Shown: in pieces, positions 34,163-43,019 of the stretch | Position numbering within the stretch: position 1 is the first letter of the stretch | Layout of the letters: each line of letters begins with the position of its first letter | From: Gemmatimonadota bacterium | GTDB lineage: Bacteria > Gemmatimonadota > Gemmatimonadetes > Gemmatimonadales > Gemmatimonadaceae | Length of the DNA: 64,000 nucleotides | NCBI GenBank assembly: GCA_026387895.1 | Contig: JAPLKT010000121.1 | Span: 24,154 to 88,153, forward strand | Reading direction: 5' to 3' | The notes under the pieces: generated by a model | Databases searched by the model: none | What the model was told of the DNA's origin: nothing | Seen by the model: only the letters and a program-made list of their open reading frames with translations | Translations under genes and position numbers: made by a program

Positions 34163-36315
34163 GGCGTGCCTCTCGAGTACTTGGATACGCGTCCACGTGG
34201 ACCCGCGACCCATCCCGCGTCTGGCGCGGGGAAGCTCACGGCCCATGAGGTAAGAGTATCACCGTGTTGCCAGCTGGCGCCGAAGTCGGTGGTGAAGGCG
34301 GTACCCCATCCGCCGGTGGCCACAAAGGTCGGGGTGCGTGCGCCGCGCACGAGCGCGAGTCCTTGCGTGACGCCGTCGGGGCGGTGGAGGGCGTCGCCCG
34401 CGGGTTTCCAGGTGAGACCGCCGTCGGTGGTGCGGATGGCGAAGTCGGTGATGCCGCGCGGAATGTTGTAGTCGCCGCCCACGGCGAGTCCGTTGAGTGG
34501 ATCACTGAAGGCAATGCCGAAGAGTCCGGCGCTCGCGCCGCCCGGCATGCCGGTGCCGGCAACCGTCCAGCTCCGCCCGCGGTCGGTGGTGCGAAAGACG
34601 CGCGCTTCTTTGCCACCGCCGGTGGCAATCCAGGCGTTGCTCGTGCCCTGTGTGGTGAGCTGCGTGTTGCTTGCGGCGAAGGCCGCTTCTTTGTCGATGA
34701 TTGGCGGGATGTTGGCGGGGTTGGAGCGCTGCCAGCTCTTGCCCCCGTCGGCGGTGGTGAGAATCACCAGCTTGTTGTCGATCGGATCGCTGAAGGTGAC
34801 GCCATGTTGCGCGTCCCAGAAGGCGAGCCCGTCGAGGAAAATGCCTGTGGTGGAATCGCTGAAGGTGAGTTGCCAAGATTTTGCGCCATCGGTGGTGCGA
34901 TAGATGCGCGCTTGTCCTTGTTCGGCGGGCCCGGCGCTTGCGACGACGGCGGTGTTGGCGTCGAAGGCGGTGATGCCGCGGAAATCCAAGCGGGCGGCAC
35001 CCGGGACGGAGTCCACCTGCCAGGTGGTGCCCCCGTCGATGGTGCGGAACACTTTCCCACCGGTGCAACCCACCCACGCGACACTCGGCGTGGGCGCGCT
35101 CATGCTGCGGCAACTTGATGTGCTGCGCACTGGCTGCGCCGTCCAGGGGGTGGCGTTGGTGGTGAAGAGCAGCTGGTCGACGATCTGTTCGGCGAGCTTG
35201 ATCGGTTCCCCTTCATTGCGATTCGTGAGGACGATCACCGTCGCTTTGAGCGCGGGAATGCGAATGATCGCGTTGCGGAAGCCGATAGAGGAGCCAGTGT
35301 GATAGAGGCGCGGGACACCGCGGTAGCTGTCGGTGAGCCAGCCGTAGCCGTAGCCGGTGCGTTTACGGTCGGTGGTGGACCCAGAGGTGAAGGCTTCCTT
35401 GAGTATGGCCTGCGGGAGAATGGCGTCGGTGTAGAGCGCTTGATCCCAGCGGTAGAGATCGTCGATGGAGCTGTAGATGCCACCATCGCCGAGTACGGCG
35501 GAGGTGTTGGACTGATCGGTGCGGGTCCAGGTGGTGCCGGTGCGCGAGTGGCCGAAGACGCGATTTGTGAGGGCTGGATCGCCTTGTCGATAGGCGATGG
35601 TGGTGCTCATACCGAGCGGGGTGAAGATGCGCTGTTTGAGGAACTGGTCGAACGGGATGCCGCTACCGTAGCCTGTGTTGCTGTAGTGGTAGGTGGCGCC
35701 TGCCGGGCTGAGCACGCTGTCGGTGTGCTTCATGAAGGTGAGGGCGTCGGCGTCGCTGACTTGGCGTGTTTGTGAATCGGGGACGAAGTCTTCGTAATCG
35801 CGGAGCCCGCTGGTGTGGTGCAGGAGGTGTTTGACCGTGATCGACTTGCCGTAGGCGGGGAAATCTGGCCAGATGTCGGTGAGCGATTCGTCGAGTCGCA
35901 GTTTGCCGTCGTTGACCAGGAGGAGAGTGGCGGCGGCGGTGAACTGCTTGGTCATGGAGGCGAGGCGGAAGTTGCTGCGGCTCGTGATGGTGGTGTTGGC
36001 GGTGGCGTTGGTGGTGGCGTTGGTGGTGTTTGGTGCGAGGTCGCTGCTTCCGTAGCCTGAGTGGACGAGCAGTTGGCCGTCGAGGGCGACGAGGACGGCG
36101 GCGCCAGGTCCGTTGGGGGTGCGATAGGCGCTGAAGAGGGAGTCGAGGAAGGCGGTGGTGAGCGGGCCCGTGAGCGCGCCCGCGAGCGCGCCGTGCGTCG
36201 AGCGCGCGGCCATCGTGAGCGCGATGATCGTCAGCGCGGCGATGCGTATGGCAGCACGTGACGTGCGCAGTGACAGGCGCTGCGACGGGCGGTTGCGGGC
36301 GGGGGCTGCAGTCAT
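34159..36315 (-). CDS. serine hydrolase (beta-lactamase class C-like) fused to YCF48-like propeller
   Basis: The 718-residue exported protein starts at ATG 36315 with GAGGAG upstream and a signal anchor (AAIRIAALTIIALTMAA). Residues about 45-390 are a class C beta-lactamase/DD-peptidase-like domain with SMTK (Ser120, Lys123), YSN (211-213) and HTG (339-341). Residues about 391-718 are BNR/YCF48-like propeller repeats (RTIDGGTTW, RTTDGAKSW, TTADGGKSW, RTTDRGRSW, RTTDGGLTW). Right after YSNTGY about 10 residues normally present before the PFDQFL helix are missing, in frame, near 35670. A Thr/Asn-rich insert is encoded by simple repeats at 35990-36035. The hydrolase substrate is unknown. Confidence 0.85.
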   Translation of the reverse strand: MTAAPARNRPSQRLSLRTSRAAIRIAALTIIALTMAARSTHGALAGALTGPLTTAFLDSLFSAYRTPNGPGAAVLVALDGQLLVHSGYGSSDLAPNTTNATTNATANTTITSRSNFRLASMTKQFTAAATLLLVNDGKLRLDESLTDIWPDFPAYGKSITVKHLLHHTSGLRDYEDFVPDSQTRQVSDADALTFMKHTDSVLSPAGATYHYSNTGYGSGIPFDQFLKQRIFTPLGMSTTIAYRQGDPALTNRVFGHSRTGTTWTRTDQSNTSAVLGDGGIYSSIDDLYRWDQALYTDAILPQAILKEAFTSGSTTDRKRTGYGYGWLTDSYRGVPRLYHTGSSIGFRNAIIRIPALKATVIVLTNRNEGEPIKLAEQIVDQLLFTTNATPWTAQPVRSTSSCRSMSAPTPSVAWVGCTGGKVFRTIDGGTTWQVDSVPGAARLDFRGITAFDANTAVVASAGPAEQGQARIYRTTDGAKSWQLTFSDSTTGIFLDGLAFWDAQHGVTFSDPIDNKLVILTTADGGKSWQRSNPANIPPIIDKEAAFAASNTQLTTQGTSNAWIATGGGKEARVFRTTDRGRSWTVAGTGMPGGASAGLFGIAFSDPLNGLAVGGDYNIPRGITDFAIRTTDGGLTWKPAGDALHRPDGVTQGLALVRGARTPTFVATGGWGTAFTTDFGASWQHGDTLTSWAVSFPAPDAGWVAGPRGRVSKYSRGTP

Positions 36316-36414
36316 GGCGGGGAACTCCTCGCATTGCGGGGAACGGGTGCGATAGCCAAAGTACGATATTGGCTGAGTTGAGGCTATTCTCTCGCGCGCT
36401 GACTGGAGTGTGTG

Positions 36415-37197
36415 ATGCACGACCTGACCACGCAACTGCTGGCCGGTACGACTACGGTGTTGGCCATGATGTTCCTGCTCTGGTGTCTACACCTCGCGCT
36501 CAAGAACGCGGCGGTGGTCGACGTGGGGTGGACGGCGGGGCTTGGGATTCTCGCGGTGCTCTACGCCTGGCTTGGCACCGGTTGGGGTCCGCGCCGTCTA
36601 GCCGTGTTGCTGATGGTGGGGCTGTGGAGTGCGCGGCTGACCCTGCATTTGGTGGCGCGGGTGTCGAGCGAACCGGAGGATGCGCGCTACACCGAGATTC
36701 GGGCGCGTTGGAAGACGAACCTTGGCATCAAGTTCTTCGCCTTCTTCATGTTTCAGGGGGTGCTGGATCTGCTGCTGTCCACCCCGTATCTGATGGCGTC
36801 GCGGAATGCAGCGGTTGGGGTGAGCCCGTTCGAGCTACTCGGCGCGCTGATCTGGGTGGTGGCCGTCATTGGCGAGGCGATTGCCGACCGGCAGCTCCGC
36901 GCGTTCAAAGCGGACCCTGCCAACAAAGGCACGGTGTGCCGCGTGGGGCTCTGGGGATGGAGCCGGCACCCGAACTACTTCTTTGAATGGTTGATTTGGG
37001 TGTCGTTCGCGACTTTTGCGCTCGGTTCGCCCTGGGGATGGCTGGGGATTGGGTGTCCGATCCTGATGCTGTACTTCTTGTTGCGGGTCACCGGGATCCC
37101 GGCGACCGAAGCGCACGCGGTGAAGTCGCGCGGGGAGTCGTACCGGCAGTATCAGCGGGAGGTGTCGGCGTTTGTGCCGCGGCGGCCGCGGGGGTAG
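36415..37197 (+). CDS. DUF1295 membrane protein (steroid 5-alpha-reductase-like)
   Basis: This 260-residue integral membrane protein is transcribed divergently from the hydrolase operon across 99 bp. GGAG lies 6 nt before ATG 36415, preferred over the GTG at 36412. It has six to seven hydrophobic segments and the DUF1295 signatures VVDVGWTAG, RARWKTNLG and the C-terminal GLWGWSRHPNYFFEWLIW region, resembling the NADPH-binding end of steroid 5-alpha-reductases and isoprenylcysteine methyltransferases. Biochemical function is not established for most members. Confidence 0.88.
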   Translation: MHDLTTQLLAGTTTVLAMMFLLWCLHLALKNAAVVDVGWTAGLGILAVLYAWLGTGWGPRRLAVLLMVGLWSARLTLHLVARVSSEPEDARYTEIRARWKTNLGIKFFAFFMFQGVLDLLLSTPYLMASRNAAVGVSPFELLGALIWVVAVIGEAIADRQLRAFKADPANKGTVCRVGLWGWSRHPNYFFEWLIWVSFATFALGSPWGWLGIGCPILMLYFLLRVTGIPATEAHAVKSRGESYRQYQREVSAFVPRRPRG

Positions 37198-37290
37198 TAG
37201 TACGCCAACTGATGTTGACTCGGCGGCCGAGCCGAGCGTAGGGTTCGTTGCCACCATCCACAACGCATTCCCCGACCGAGGGTTGGCACG

Positions 37291-37509
37291 ATGAAGCTCA
37301 ACTACTACGCCGACACAGATTCGCTGTACATCGACCTCGCGGAGCGTCCAAGCGTCGAGAGCCGCGAGATTTCTGAGGGAGTCGTCCTCGACTACGACGG
37401 CAACGGCCTACTGGTTGGCATCGACATCGATCACGCGCGCACGAAAGTGAACCTCGAGCGATTGATCCTCAGTCAGTGGCCGGCGCGGGTCGAGACCACA
37501 CCCGACTAA
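37291..37509 (+). CDS. DUF2283 small protein
   Basis: This 72-residue protein has the DUF2283 signature NYYADTDSLYIDL at 4-16, followed by SEGVVLDYDGNGLLVGIDI and HAR. Some DUF2283 proteins are encoded beside small toxin-like genes, but no partner is visible: the next gene is a convergent SDR. The two stop codons overlap (TAA at 37507-37509 and minus-strand TAG at 37506-37508). Confidence 0.8.
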   Translation: MKLNYYADTDSLYIDLAERPSVESREISEGVVLDYDGNGLLVGIDIDHARTKVNLERLILSQWPARVETTPD

Positions 37510-38270
37510 ATCGTATACCCCCCGTCCGCCATGTACACGCCGCCGGTGCAGAACGACGCGGCGTCGGAGCAGAGAAACAGAGCCAACCCGCTGATGTCGT
37601 CTGGCTCGCCCAAGCGGTTGACCGCCTGCTTGCGCAGCGTGTAGGCGAGAAGCTTGGGGTCGGACCACAGCGCACTCGCGAAGTCGGTCTTGATCAGCCC
37701 CGGGCAGATCGCGTTGGCGCGGACGTGATGCTTTCCCCACTCCTTGGCCATCACCTTCGTGAGCGAAATAATCGCCGCCTTGCTCACGGAATAAATACCG
37801 AGCCCCGGCTCCGGCGAGACACCACCGATGCTCGAGATGTTGAGCACCGCGCCACCGCCACGCGCGATCATGCTGGGCAGGCAGGCCGAAGCGATTTCGA
37901 AGGGCGCCTTGAGGTTCACCCCCATGATCTTGTCGAAGACGTCGCCGGTGCTCTGTTCGACCGGACCGTAGGCGGGATTCGCAGCGGCGTTGTTCACGAG
38001 GATATCGACCCCGCCAAACTGCTGGGTGGCAAAGGCGACAATCCGCGCCGCCTCCCCCGCTCGGCCAACATGCGACGAAAGGCCCGTCGCACGTCCACCC
38101 TCGGCGGTGATCAGCGCCACCGTGGCGTCCACCGATTCTTGCTTCCGACTTACCACCACGATCTGCGCGCCCTGCGCCGCAAAGAGACGCGCCATCGATT
38201 GGCCGATACCGCGCGTGGCACCGGTGATCACGGCGACCTTGCCGTCGAGAGAGAATTGGGTGGTGGACAT
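37506..38270 (-). CDS. SDR family oxidoreductase
   Basis: The 254-residue classical short-chain dehydrogenase has the cofactor motif TGATRGIG at 17-24, NNAAANP near 92-98, catalytic serine in NISSIGG, Y-x-x-x-K in YSVSKAA, and the C-terminal GGVYMADGGYTI. R residues after beta-2 (VVSRKQ) favour NADP. ATG 38270 (MSTTQF) matches the usual family length; the longer frame is an antisense extension. The gene is divergent from the Sco1 gene across 46 bp. The substrate is unknown; the family includes 3-oxoacyl reductases and many alcohol dehydrogenases. Confidence 0.9.
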   Translation of the reverse strand: MSTTQFSLDGKVAVITGATRGIGQSMARLFAAQGAQIVVVSRKQESVDATVALITAEGGRATGLSSHVGRAGEAARIVAFATQQFGGVDILVNNAAANPAYGPVEQSTGDVFDKIMGVNLKAPFEIASACLPSMIARGGGAVLNISSIGGVSPEPGLGIYSVSKAAIISLTKVMAKEWGKHHVRANAICPGLIKTDFASALWSDPKLLAYTLRKQAVNRLGEPDDISGLALFLCSDAASFCTGGVYMADGGYTI

Positions 38271-38316
38271 ACAAGTGGTGAGCGGGAAGTTCGAGCGCGG
38301 AACCGTTAGATTGTGA

Positions 38317-38934
38317 ATGATGCCGAACAGTCCTCGACTTCGCACCTCTCTGGCCACCGCACTCTGCGCGGCGGCGCTTGTGCTGCCAGCGATTATCGTG
38401 TCGGCGTGCGGCGCACCGGTGCCAATGCACGGCAGCTTGCTGAGCGACCCGCAGCTGGCCCCACCGCTTGTGCTGACGGGCGCAGATGGCACGCGGTTCG
38501 ACCTGGCCGCCGAGCAGGGGAAGATCGTGCTGATCTATTTCGGGTACACGCACTGTCCCGATGCCTGTCCGACGATGTTGAGCGACTGGGCCAAGGTTCG
38601 TCGCACGATGGGGAAGGACGCCAATCGTGTGCGGTTCGTGTTCGCTACGGTCGATCCCGACCGCGACACGCCAGCAATCGCATCCGCGTATGCGCAGAAG
38701 TTTGACGCGGCGATTCTCGGATTTGCGGTTGGGCGTCCTGCCATCGACACGGTCCGTCAGGCGTGGGGCTTTGCGGTGTTTAAGGAATTCTTGCGGAGTA
38801 TGCCCGCGGGGACGTATGGGGTGATACATCCCGGGCAGGCGTTTGTGGTGTATCCCGATGGCAAACTGACAATGATCTACCCGCCAAACACCAAGCCCGC
38901 GGACATCGCGGCTGACTTGAAAAGGATCAAGTGA
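38317..38934 (+). CDS. SCO1/SenC copper chaperone-like lipoprotein
   Basis: The 205-residue protein has a signal peptide with a lipobox-like IVSAC (Cys31) and the Sco thioredoxin fold. The copper-binding CPDAC gives Cys80 and Cys84, TVDPDRDTP follows at 111-119, and the third ligand His171 lies in GVIHPGQ. Sco proteins deliver copper or reduce the CuA site of cytochrome c oxidase, but no oxidase gene is near. It starts with paired ATGs and ends in a TGATG overlap with the next gene, so the two are co-translated. Confidence 0.88.
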   Translation: MMPNSPRLRTSLATALCAAALVLPAIIVSACGAPVPMHGSLLSDPQLAPPLVLTGADGTRFDLAAEQGKIVLIYFGYTHCPDACPTMLSDWAKVRRTMGKDANRVRFVFATVDPDRDTPAIASAYAQKFDAAILGFAVGRPAIDTVRQAWGFAVFKEFLRSMPAGTYGVIHPGQAFVVYPDGKLTMIYPPNTKPADIAADLKRIK

Positions 38935-40523
38935 TGATGCGTCGCCTTCTGACGATCGCTGCGGTGGTCGTGGTCTGCGCTCCGCCGCTGCGCACGCAGT
39001 CGCCAGTGAAGCCCGCGGCTCCAGCTCCTGCCGCGCCGGCCGTACTCATTGCCCCCTGCCCCACGAGCGAAGCCGACTGTGTGCCGCCGGCGGTGCAGCG
39101 CGAGTTCCGCGGCGTCTGGGTGGCCACCGCGCGCAACACCGATTGGCCCTCCAAGCCCGGACTCCCCACGGCGCAGCAGCAGGACGAGTTACTTGCGATC
39201 ATGGATCGCGCGGCGAAGGTCGGGCTGAATGCGGTGATTTTTCAGGTGCGCCCCGAGGGCGATGCGTTCTACGCTGACGGATTAGAGCCCTGGTCGGAGT
39301 ATCTCACCGGCAAGCAGGGGCGCGCCCCTAATCCCGCGTGGGACCCGCTCGCCTTTGCCGTGCGTGAGGCGCATGCGCGCGGGATGGAGCTGCATGCCTG
39401 GTTCAATCCGTATCGCGCTAAAGAGCCCAACATGAAGGGGCCGCTCGCGAAGTCGGCGTTCGCGAGCACACATCCGGCGCTGGTCAAGAAGTATGCGACG
39501 CACCTGTGGATGGATCCCGGTGAGCCCGCGGTGCGCAAGCACACGCTGGCGGTGGTGCTCGATGTGGTGAAGCGCTATGACATCGATGGCGTCCACTTAG
39601 ATGACTATTTCTATCCGTATCCTGAGAAGCGTGCGAATGGCTCCACCGATTTTCCTGATGACGCAAGCTGGAAGCGCTATCAGAAGAAGGGGGGCGAGCT
39701 CGTGCGCGATGACTGGCGCCGCGAGAATGTGAATCAATTGGTCGAAGAGCTCTACACCGGGATCAAGAAGACCAAGTCGTGGGTCAAGTTCGGGATCTCC
39801 CCCTTTGGCATCTGGCGCCCCGGCAACCCCGAGTCGGTGAAGGGCTTTGATTCGTACGACAAGCTCTACGCCGATTCCAAAAAATGGATCGAGAATGGGT
39901 GGGGCGACTATTTCACCCCGCAGCTCTATTGGGCGATCGACAAAGAGGGACAGCGCTACAACGAGCTCCTCGGCTGGTGGCAGTCGAAGAACACTAAGGC
40001 GCGCCATCTCTGGCCAGGGAACTACACGAGCAAGGTTGGCGAGGGGGGGAAGAACGAGTGGAAGCGCGGCGAAGTGTTAGCGCAGGTCGCGGCCACGCGC
40101 GCGACGCCCGGCGTGACGGGGAATGTGCACTTCTCGATTGAGGTGTTCCTGAAGAACCGCGACAGCATCGCGACGGCGCTCGAGCGTACCGCGTACGCGC
40201 AGCCGGCATTGGTGCCGGCCTCACCGTGGCTCGGCGGTTCCGATCTCCCCGCGCCGACACTCACGGCAAAGAAGCAAAAGGAAGGGGGCACGGTGCTCGT
40301 GCCGACGGTTCCCAAAGCGAATGCTAAGGACGTGCGCTGGTGGTTAGTGCAGCAGCAGATCGGCGGGCAGTGGGAGACGCTCGTCCTTGATGGGAGTCTC
40401 AAGGAGATCGTGCTGGCGCAGTTGCTGAGGAACCCGTTTGTGCACGCCGAGATCGTCGCGGTGAGCGCGGTGGATCGGGTGGGGAAGGCGGGGCCGGCGA
40501 GCGTCGTGAAGATCGCGGACTGA
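38934..40523 (+). CDS. GHL10 family glycosidase, DigH/YngK-like
   Basis: The 529-residue exported protein has a signal peptide (RLLTIAAVVVVCAPPLR) and the glycosyl-hydrolase-like 10 (PF02638) domain: REFRGVWVATARNTDW, FQVRPEGDAFY, GMELHAWFNPYR, VKRYDIDGVHLDDYFYPYP and KFGISPFGIW. In E. coli the related DigH cleaves denuded peptidoglycan glycan strands during division. DDYF probably carries an acidic catalytic residue. A C-terminal fibronectin-like region follows. The ATG overlaps the Sco1 stop by one base. Whether it acts on peptidoglycan or another glycan cannot be decided here. Confidence 0.87.
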   Translation: MMRRLLTIAAVVVVCAPPLRTQSPVKPAAPAPAAPAVLIAPCPTSEADCVPPAVQREFRGVWVATARNTDWPSKPGLPTAQQQDELLAIMDRAAKVGLNAVIFQVRPEGDAFYADGLEPWSEYLTGKQGRAPNPAWDPLAFAVREAHARGMELHAWFNPYRAKEPNMKGPLAKSAFASTHPALVKKYATHLWMDPGEPAVRKHTLAVVLDVVKRYDIDGVHLDDYFYPYPEKRANGSTDFPDDASWKRYQKKGGELVRDDWRRENVNQLVEELYTGIKKTKSWVKFGISPFGIWRPGNPESVKGFDSYDKLYADSKKWIENGWGDYFTPQLYWAIDKEGQRYNELLGWWQSKNTKARHLWPGNYTSKVGEGGKNEWKRGEVLAQVAATRATPGVTGNVHFSIEVFLKNRDSIATALERTAYAQPALVPASPWLGGSDLPAPTLTAKKQKEGGTVLVPTVPKANAKDVRWWLVQQQIGGQWETLVLDGSLKEIVLAQLLRNPFVHAEIVAVSAVDRVGKAGPASVVKIAD

Positions 40524-40539
40524 GCCTGATCTGCGGTGC

Positions 40540-40580
40540 AAGTCGGATAGCGTTTAGTACAACTACACGCTATCCGACTT
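40540..40580. terminator. bidirectional terminator
   Basis: A 13 bp perfect stem (AAGTCGGATAGCG) encloses a loop that itself contains a small TAGT/ACTA pairing. It lies between the convergent glycosidase and TSUP genes. Confidence 0.87.
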
Positions 40581-40581
40581 T

Positions 40582-41367
40582 CTACTTCGTGTGCGTAAAC
40601 AACCAGATTGCACTCGAGAACCCGATCACCGTCACCGACCCGCGGATCCAACTCTGCGGCACCTTCTGCGCCAAGTTCGACCCCGCCCACCCGCCGACGA
40701 TGCTCCCCACGGCCATGGTGGCGGCAATCGGCCAGTCGACCAGCCCCTTCCAGATAAACGCGCAGATCGCGACCAGATTAAAGGTGATCGCGAAGTAGTT
40801 CTTGAGCCCGTTCATCTGGTGGATGTTCGTGAGGCCGATTAGGCCGAGTGATGCGAGGATGAGCATGCCCGCGCCGCCGCCGAAATAGCCCCCGTAGATT
40901 GACACAAAAAAGTGCGAAATCATGAAGCCTAGCGGGGGGCGATGCGAGGCCGGGTTCTCACGTGCCGGGTGCGCCAGCGAATAGCGACGGAACGCGGCAA
41001 GAATCGGCTTTTGGAGCATGAACACGGTGGTCGCGAACCCCACCAACCAGGGGACGATATGGTCGAACTGCCGCTGTGTGGTGAGGGTCAGTAAGACGCC
41101 GCCCACGAGCCCACCCAAGACACTGGGAATAAAGAAGGCGATCGCGACCGTTTTGGCGCCGCGGAGTTCGTCGCGGTAGCCGTACATCGAGGTGAGCGTG
41201 CCCGGCCAGAGCGCCACCGTTGAGGTGGCATTGGCCACGAGCGACGGCACCCCGAGCCCCACGAGGGCGGGGAAGGTCAGAAGCGTGCCCCCGCCGGCAA
41301 TGGAGTTCGCCCCCGCTCCAACGAGCGTGATCAGGGCAATGACAATATGCTGGCTAGGAGAAATCAC
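40582..41367 (-). CDS. TSUP (TauE/SafE) family permease
   Basis: This 261-residue permease with a GTG start has the GAGANSIAGGGTLLTFP motif near the N-terminus, eight hydrophobic segments, and the second-half motif YGGYFGGGAGMLIL. It is a second TSUP paralogue, distinct from the one at 31.7 kb. Substrate may be a sulfur-containing or other organic anion. It is divergent from the dicarboxylate symporter gene across 64 bp, so the two may share regulation. TTAGAGG lies directly before the GTG. Confidence 0.87.
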   Translation of the reverse strand: MISPSQHIVIALITLVGAGANSIAGGGTLLTFPALVGLGVPSLVANATSTVALWPGTLTSMYGYRDELRGAKTVAIAFFIPSVLGGLVGGVLLTLTTQRQFDHIVPWLVGFATTVFMLQKPILAAFRRYSLAHPARENPASHRPPLGFMISHFFVSIYGGYFGGGAGMLILASLGLIGLTNIHQMNGLKNYFAITFNLVAICAFIWKGLVDWPIAATMAVGSIVGGWAGSNLAQKVPQSWIRGSVTVIGFSSAIWLFTHTK

Positions 41368-41431
41368 CCTCTAACTCTAGCACACCGCACAGGGGTTCGA
41401 CTTCAGGCGTTCCGCGGGCTACCTTCCCTGC

Positions 41432-42667
41432 GTGAAAAAACTCGCCAAGAATCTCACCGTGCAGGTCCTCTTTGCCGTGACCTGCGGCATTATGCTGGGT
41501 GTCCTCGACCCCGAGCTCGGGAAGGCGATGAAGCCTTTGGGCGACACCTTCGTGAAGTTGGTGAAGATGGTGATCGGGCCGATCATCTTCCTGACCATCG
41601 TCGTGGGGATTGCCAGCATTGCCGATGTGAAGAAGATCGGCCGTGTGGGCGGCAAGGCGTTCCTCTACTTTGAGGTCGTGAGCACCATCGCGCTGGCGAT
41701 TGGGCTGACGGTGGTGAACATCACCAAGCCTGGCGTTGGCGTTGATATCAGCGGGATCCCCAAAGGAGACATCACCGCCTACACCAAGCAGAGCGAGGCG
41801 CTGACCTTCAAGGACTTCATCACGCACATTGTGCCGTCGAGTCCGGTGGATGCGTTCGCGCAGGGCGACGTGCTGCAGATTGTGTTCTTTGCGGTGCTCT
41901 TTGGCTTTGCTGCGGTGACGGTGGGTGGCAATGTGAAGCCGCTGACGGACGTTCTCGAGAAGATCCTCGAAGTGATGTTCCGTATGGTCGCGATCATCAT
42001 GAAACTCGCCCCACTCGGCGCGTTCAGCGCGATGGCCTATACGATTGGGACCTTTGGCCTCAAATCGCTTTTGCCGTTGCTGCGACTCATGGGCGACGTG
42101 TATCTAACGATGTTCCTGTTCATCTTCGTGGTACTGAACCTGATTATGAAGTTCTATGGGTTCAGCCTCTGGAAGTTCTTGGTGTTTATCCGCGAAGAGC
42201 TCTTAGTGGTGCTCGGGACGAGCAGCTCCGAGGCGGCGCTTCCTGGCATGATGGTCAAGCTCGAGCAGTATGGATGCGCGCGAAGCGTGGTCGGCTTGGT
42301 GATCCCGACCGGGTACTCGTTCAACTTGGATGGAACGAGCATCTACCTGACGATGGCGACGATCTTCTTGGCGCAGGTCTATGGGAAGGATCTTGGCATT
42401 GGGGAGCAGCTCGCGATTCTTGGCGTGTTGATGTTCACGTCCAAGGGCGCGGCCGGCGTGACCGGGTCGGGGTTCATTGTGTTGGCGAGTACGCTGGCCG
42501 TGACGCACACCATTCCTATAGAAGGGGTGGCGATTCTGTTGGGTGTGGATCGTTTTATGAGTGAGGCGCGCGCGATTACCAACCTGATTGGGAATGGCGT
42601 AGCGACGTTGGTGATTTCGAAGAGTGAGGGGGCGTTCACGCCGAGGGTGGAGTCGCCGGCGAGTTAG
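41432..42667 (+). CDS. dicarboxylate/amino acid:cation symporter (DAACS)
   Basis: The 411-residue inner-membrane symporter (GTG start) belongs to the DctA/GltP family. Visible signatures are KMVIGPIIFLTIVVGIAS, LGTSSSEAALPGMM (serine-rich re-entrant hairpin), PTGYSFNLDGTSIYLTMA and the C-terminal DRFMSEARAITNLIGNG hairpin. It imports C4-dicarboxylates or glutamate/aspartate with protons or sodium. The arginine in the SEARAITN region favours a dicarboxylate or acidic amino-acid substrate. No two-component regulator is beside it. Confidence 0.93.
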   Translation: MKKLAKNLTVQVLFAVTCGIMLGVLDPELGKAMKPLGDTFVKLVKMVIGPIIFLTIVVGIASIADVKKIGRVGGKAFLYFEVVSTIALAIGLTVVNITKPGVGVDISGIPKGDITAYTKQSEALTFKDFITHIVPSSPVDAFAQGDVLQIVFFAVLFGFAAVTVGGNVKPLTDVLEKILEVMFRMVAIIMKLAPLGAFSAMAYTIGTFGLKSLLPLLRLMGDVYLTMFLFIFVVLNLIMKFYGFSLWKFLVFIREELLVVLGTSSSEAALPGMMVKLEQYGCARSVVGLVIPTGYSFNLDGTSIYLTMATIFLAQVYGKDLGIGEQLAILGVLMFTSKGAAGVTGSGFIVLASTLAVTHTIPIEGVAILLGVDRFMSEARAITNLIGNGVATLVISKSEGAFTPRVESPAS

Positions 42668-42737
42668 TGGTCGGTTGGTTTGCTGCGAAACGCCTGGTTG
42701 AAAGCGAGCCGCCACCCTGTGCGACACTCTTGCAGGA

Positions 42738-42776
42738 TGCTACAAAAGTGCTACATTAGTAGCACATCTATGCTAT
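42738..42776 (+). promoter_or_regulatory. putative operator of the AbrB/Doc module
   Basis: TGCTAC at 42738-42743 and 42749-42754 are direct copies 11 bp apart, and the second copy is part of a perfect 7 bp palindrome GTGCTAC-ATTA-GTAGCAC (42748-42765). A further TGCTAT lies at 42771-42776, just before the start at 42789. The spacing suits an AbrB-type antitoxin dimer repressing its own operon. Confidence 0.72.
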
Positions 42777-42788
42777 GGGGAGGGGACG

Positions 42789-43016
42789 ATGGTGCGCGAT
42801 GTGACCCTGCGCCAAGTCGGCGGATCAGTAGGCGCCACGATTCCGAAGGATATGGCCGACCGACTTCACTTGGACGTCGGTGACCACGTGTTGGCGGTAG
42901 AGACCGACCGAGGCATCCTGCTGACGCCGTACGACCCAGAAATCGCTGCCGGGCTCGAGGCGGCGGCCCGTGCTGCCAAGAAATTTCGCAACGCACTGCG
43001 CGAACTCGCGAAGTAG
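42789..43016 (+). CDS. AbrB/SpoVT-type antitoxin
   Basis: The 75-residue protein has an N-terminal SpoVT/AbrB swapped-hairpin DNA-binding domain: RQVGGSVGATIPKDMADRLHLDVGDHV at about residues 8-34, read as RQVGGSVGAT, then PKDMAD and LHLDVGD. A charged C-terminal helix (AARAAKKFRNALRELAK) is the likely toxin-neutralising tail. GGGGAGGGG lies before ATG 42789. The toxin gene starts 3 nt after the stop. Autoregulation is probable through the palindromes at 42738-42776. Confidence 0.88.
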   Translation: MVRDVTLRQVGGSVGATIPKDMADRLHLDVGDHVLAVETDRGILLTPYDPEIAAGLEAAARAAKKFRNALRELAK

Positions 43017-43019
43017 TCT

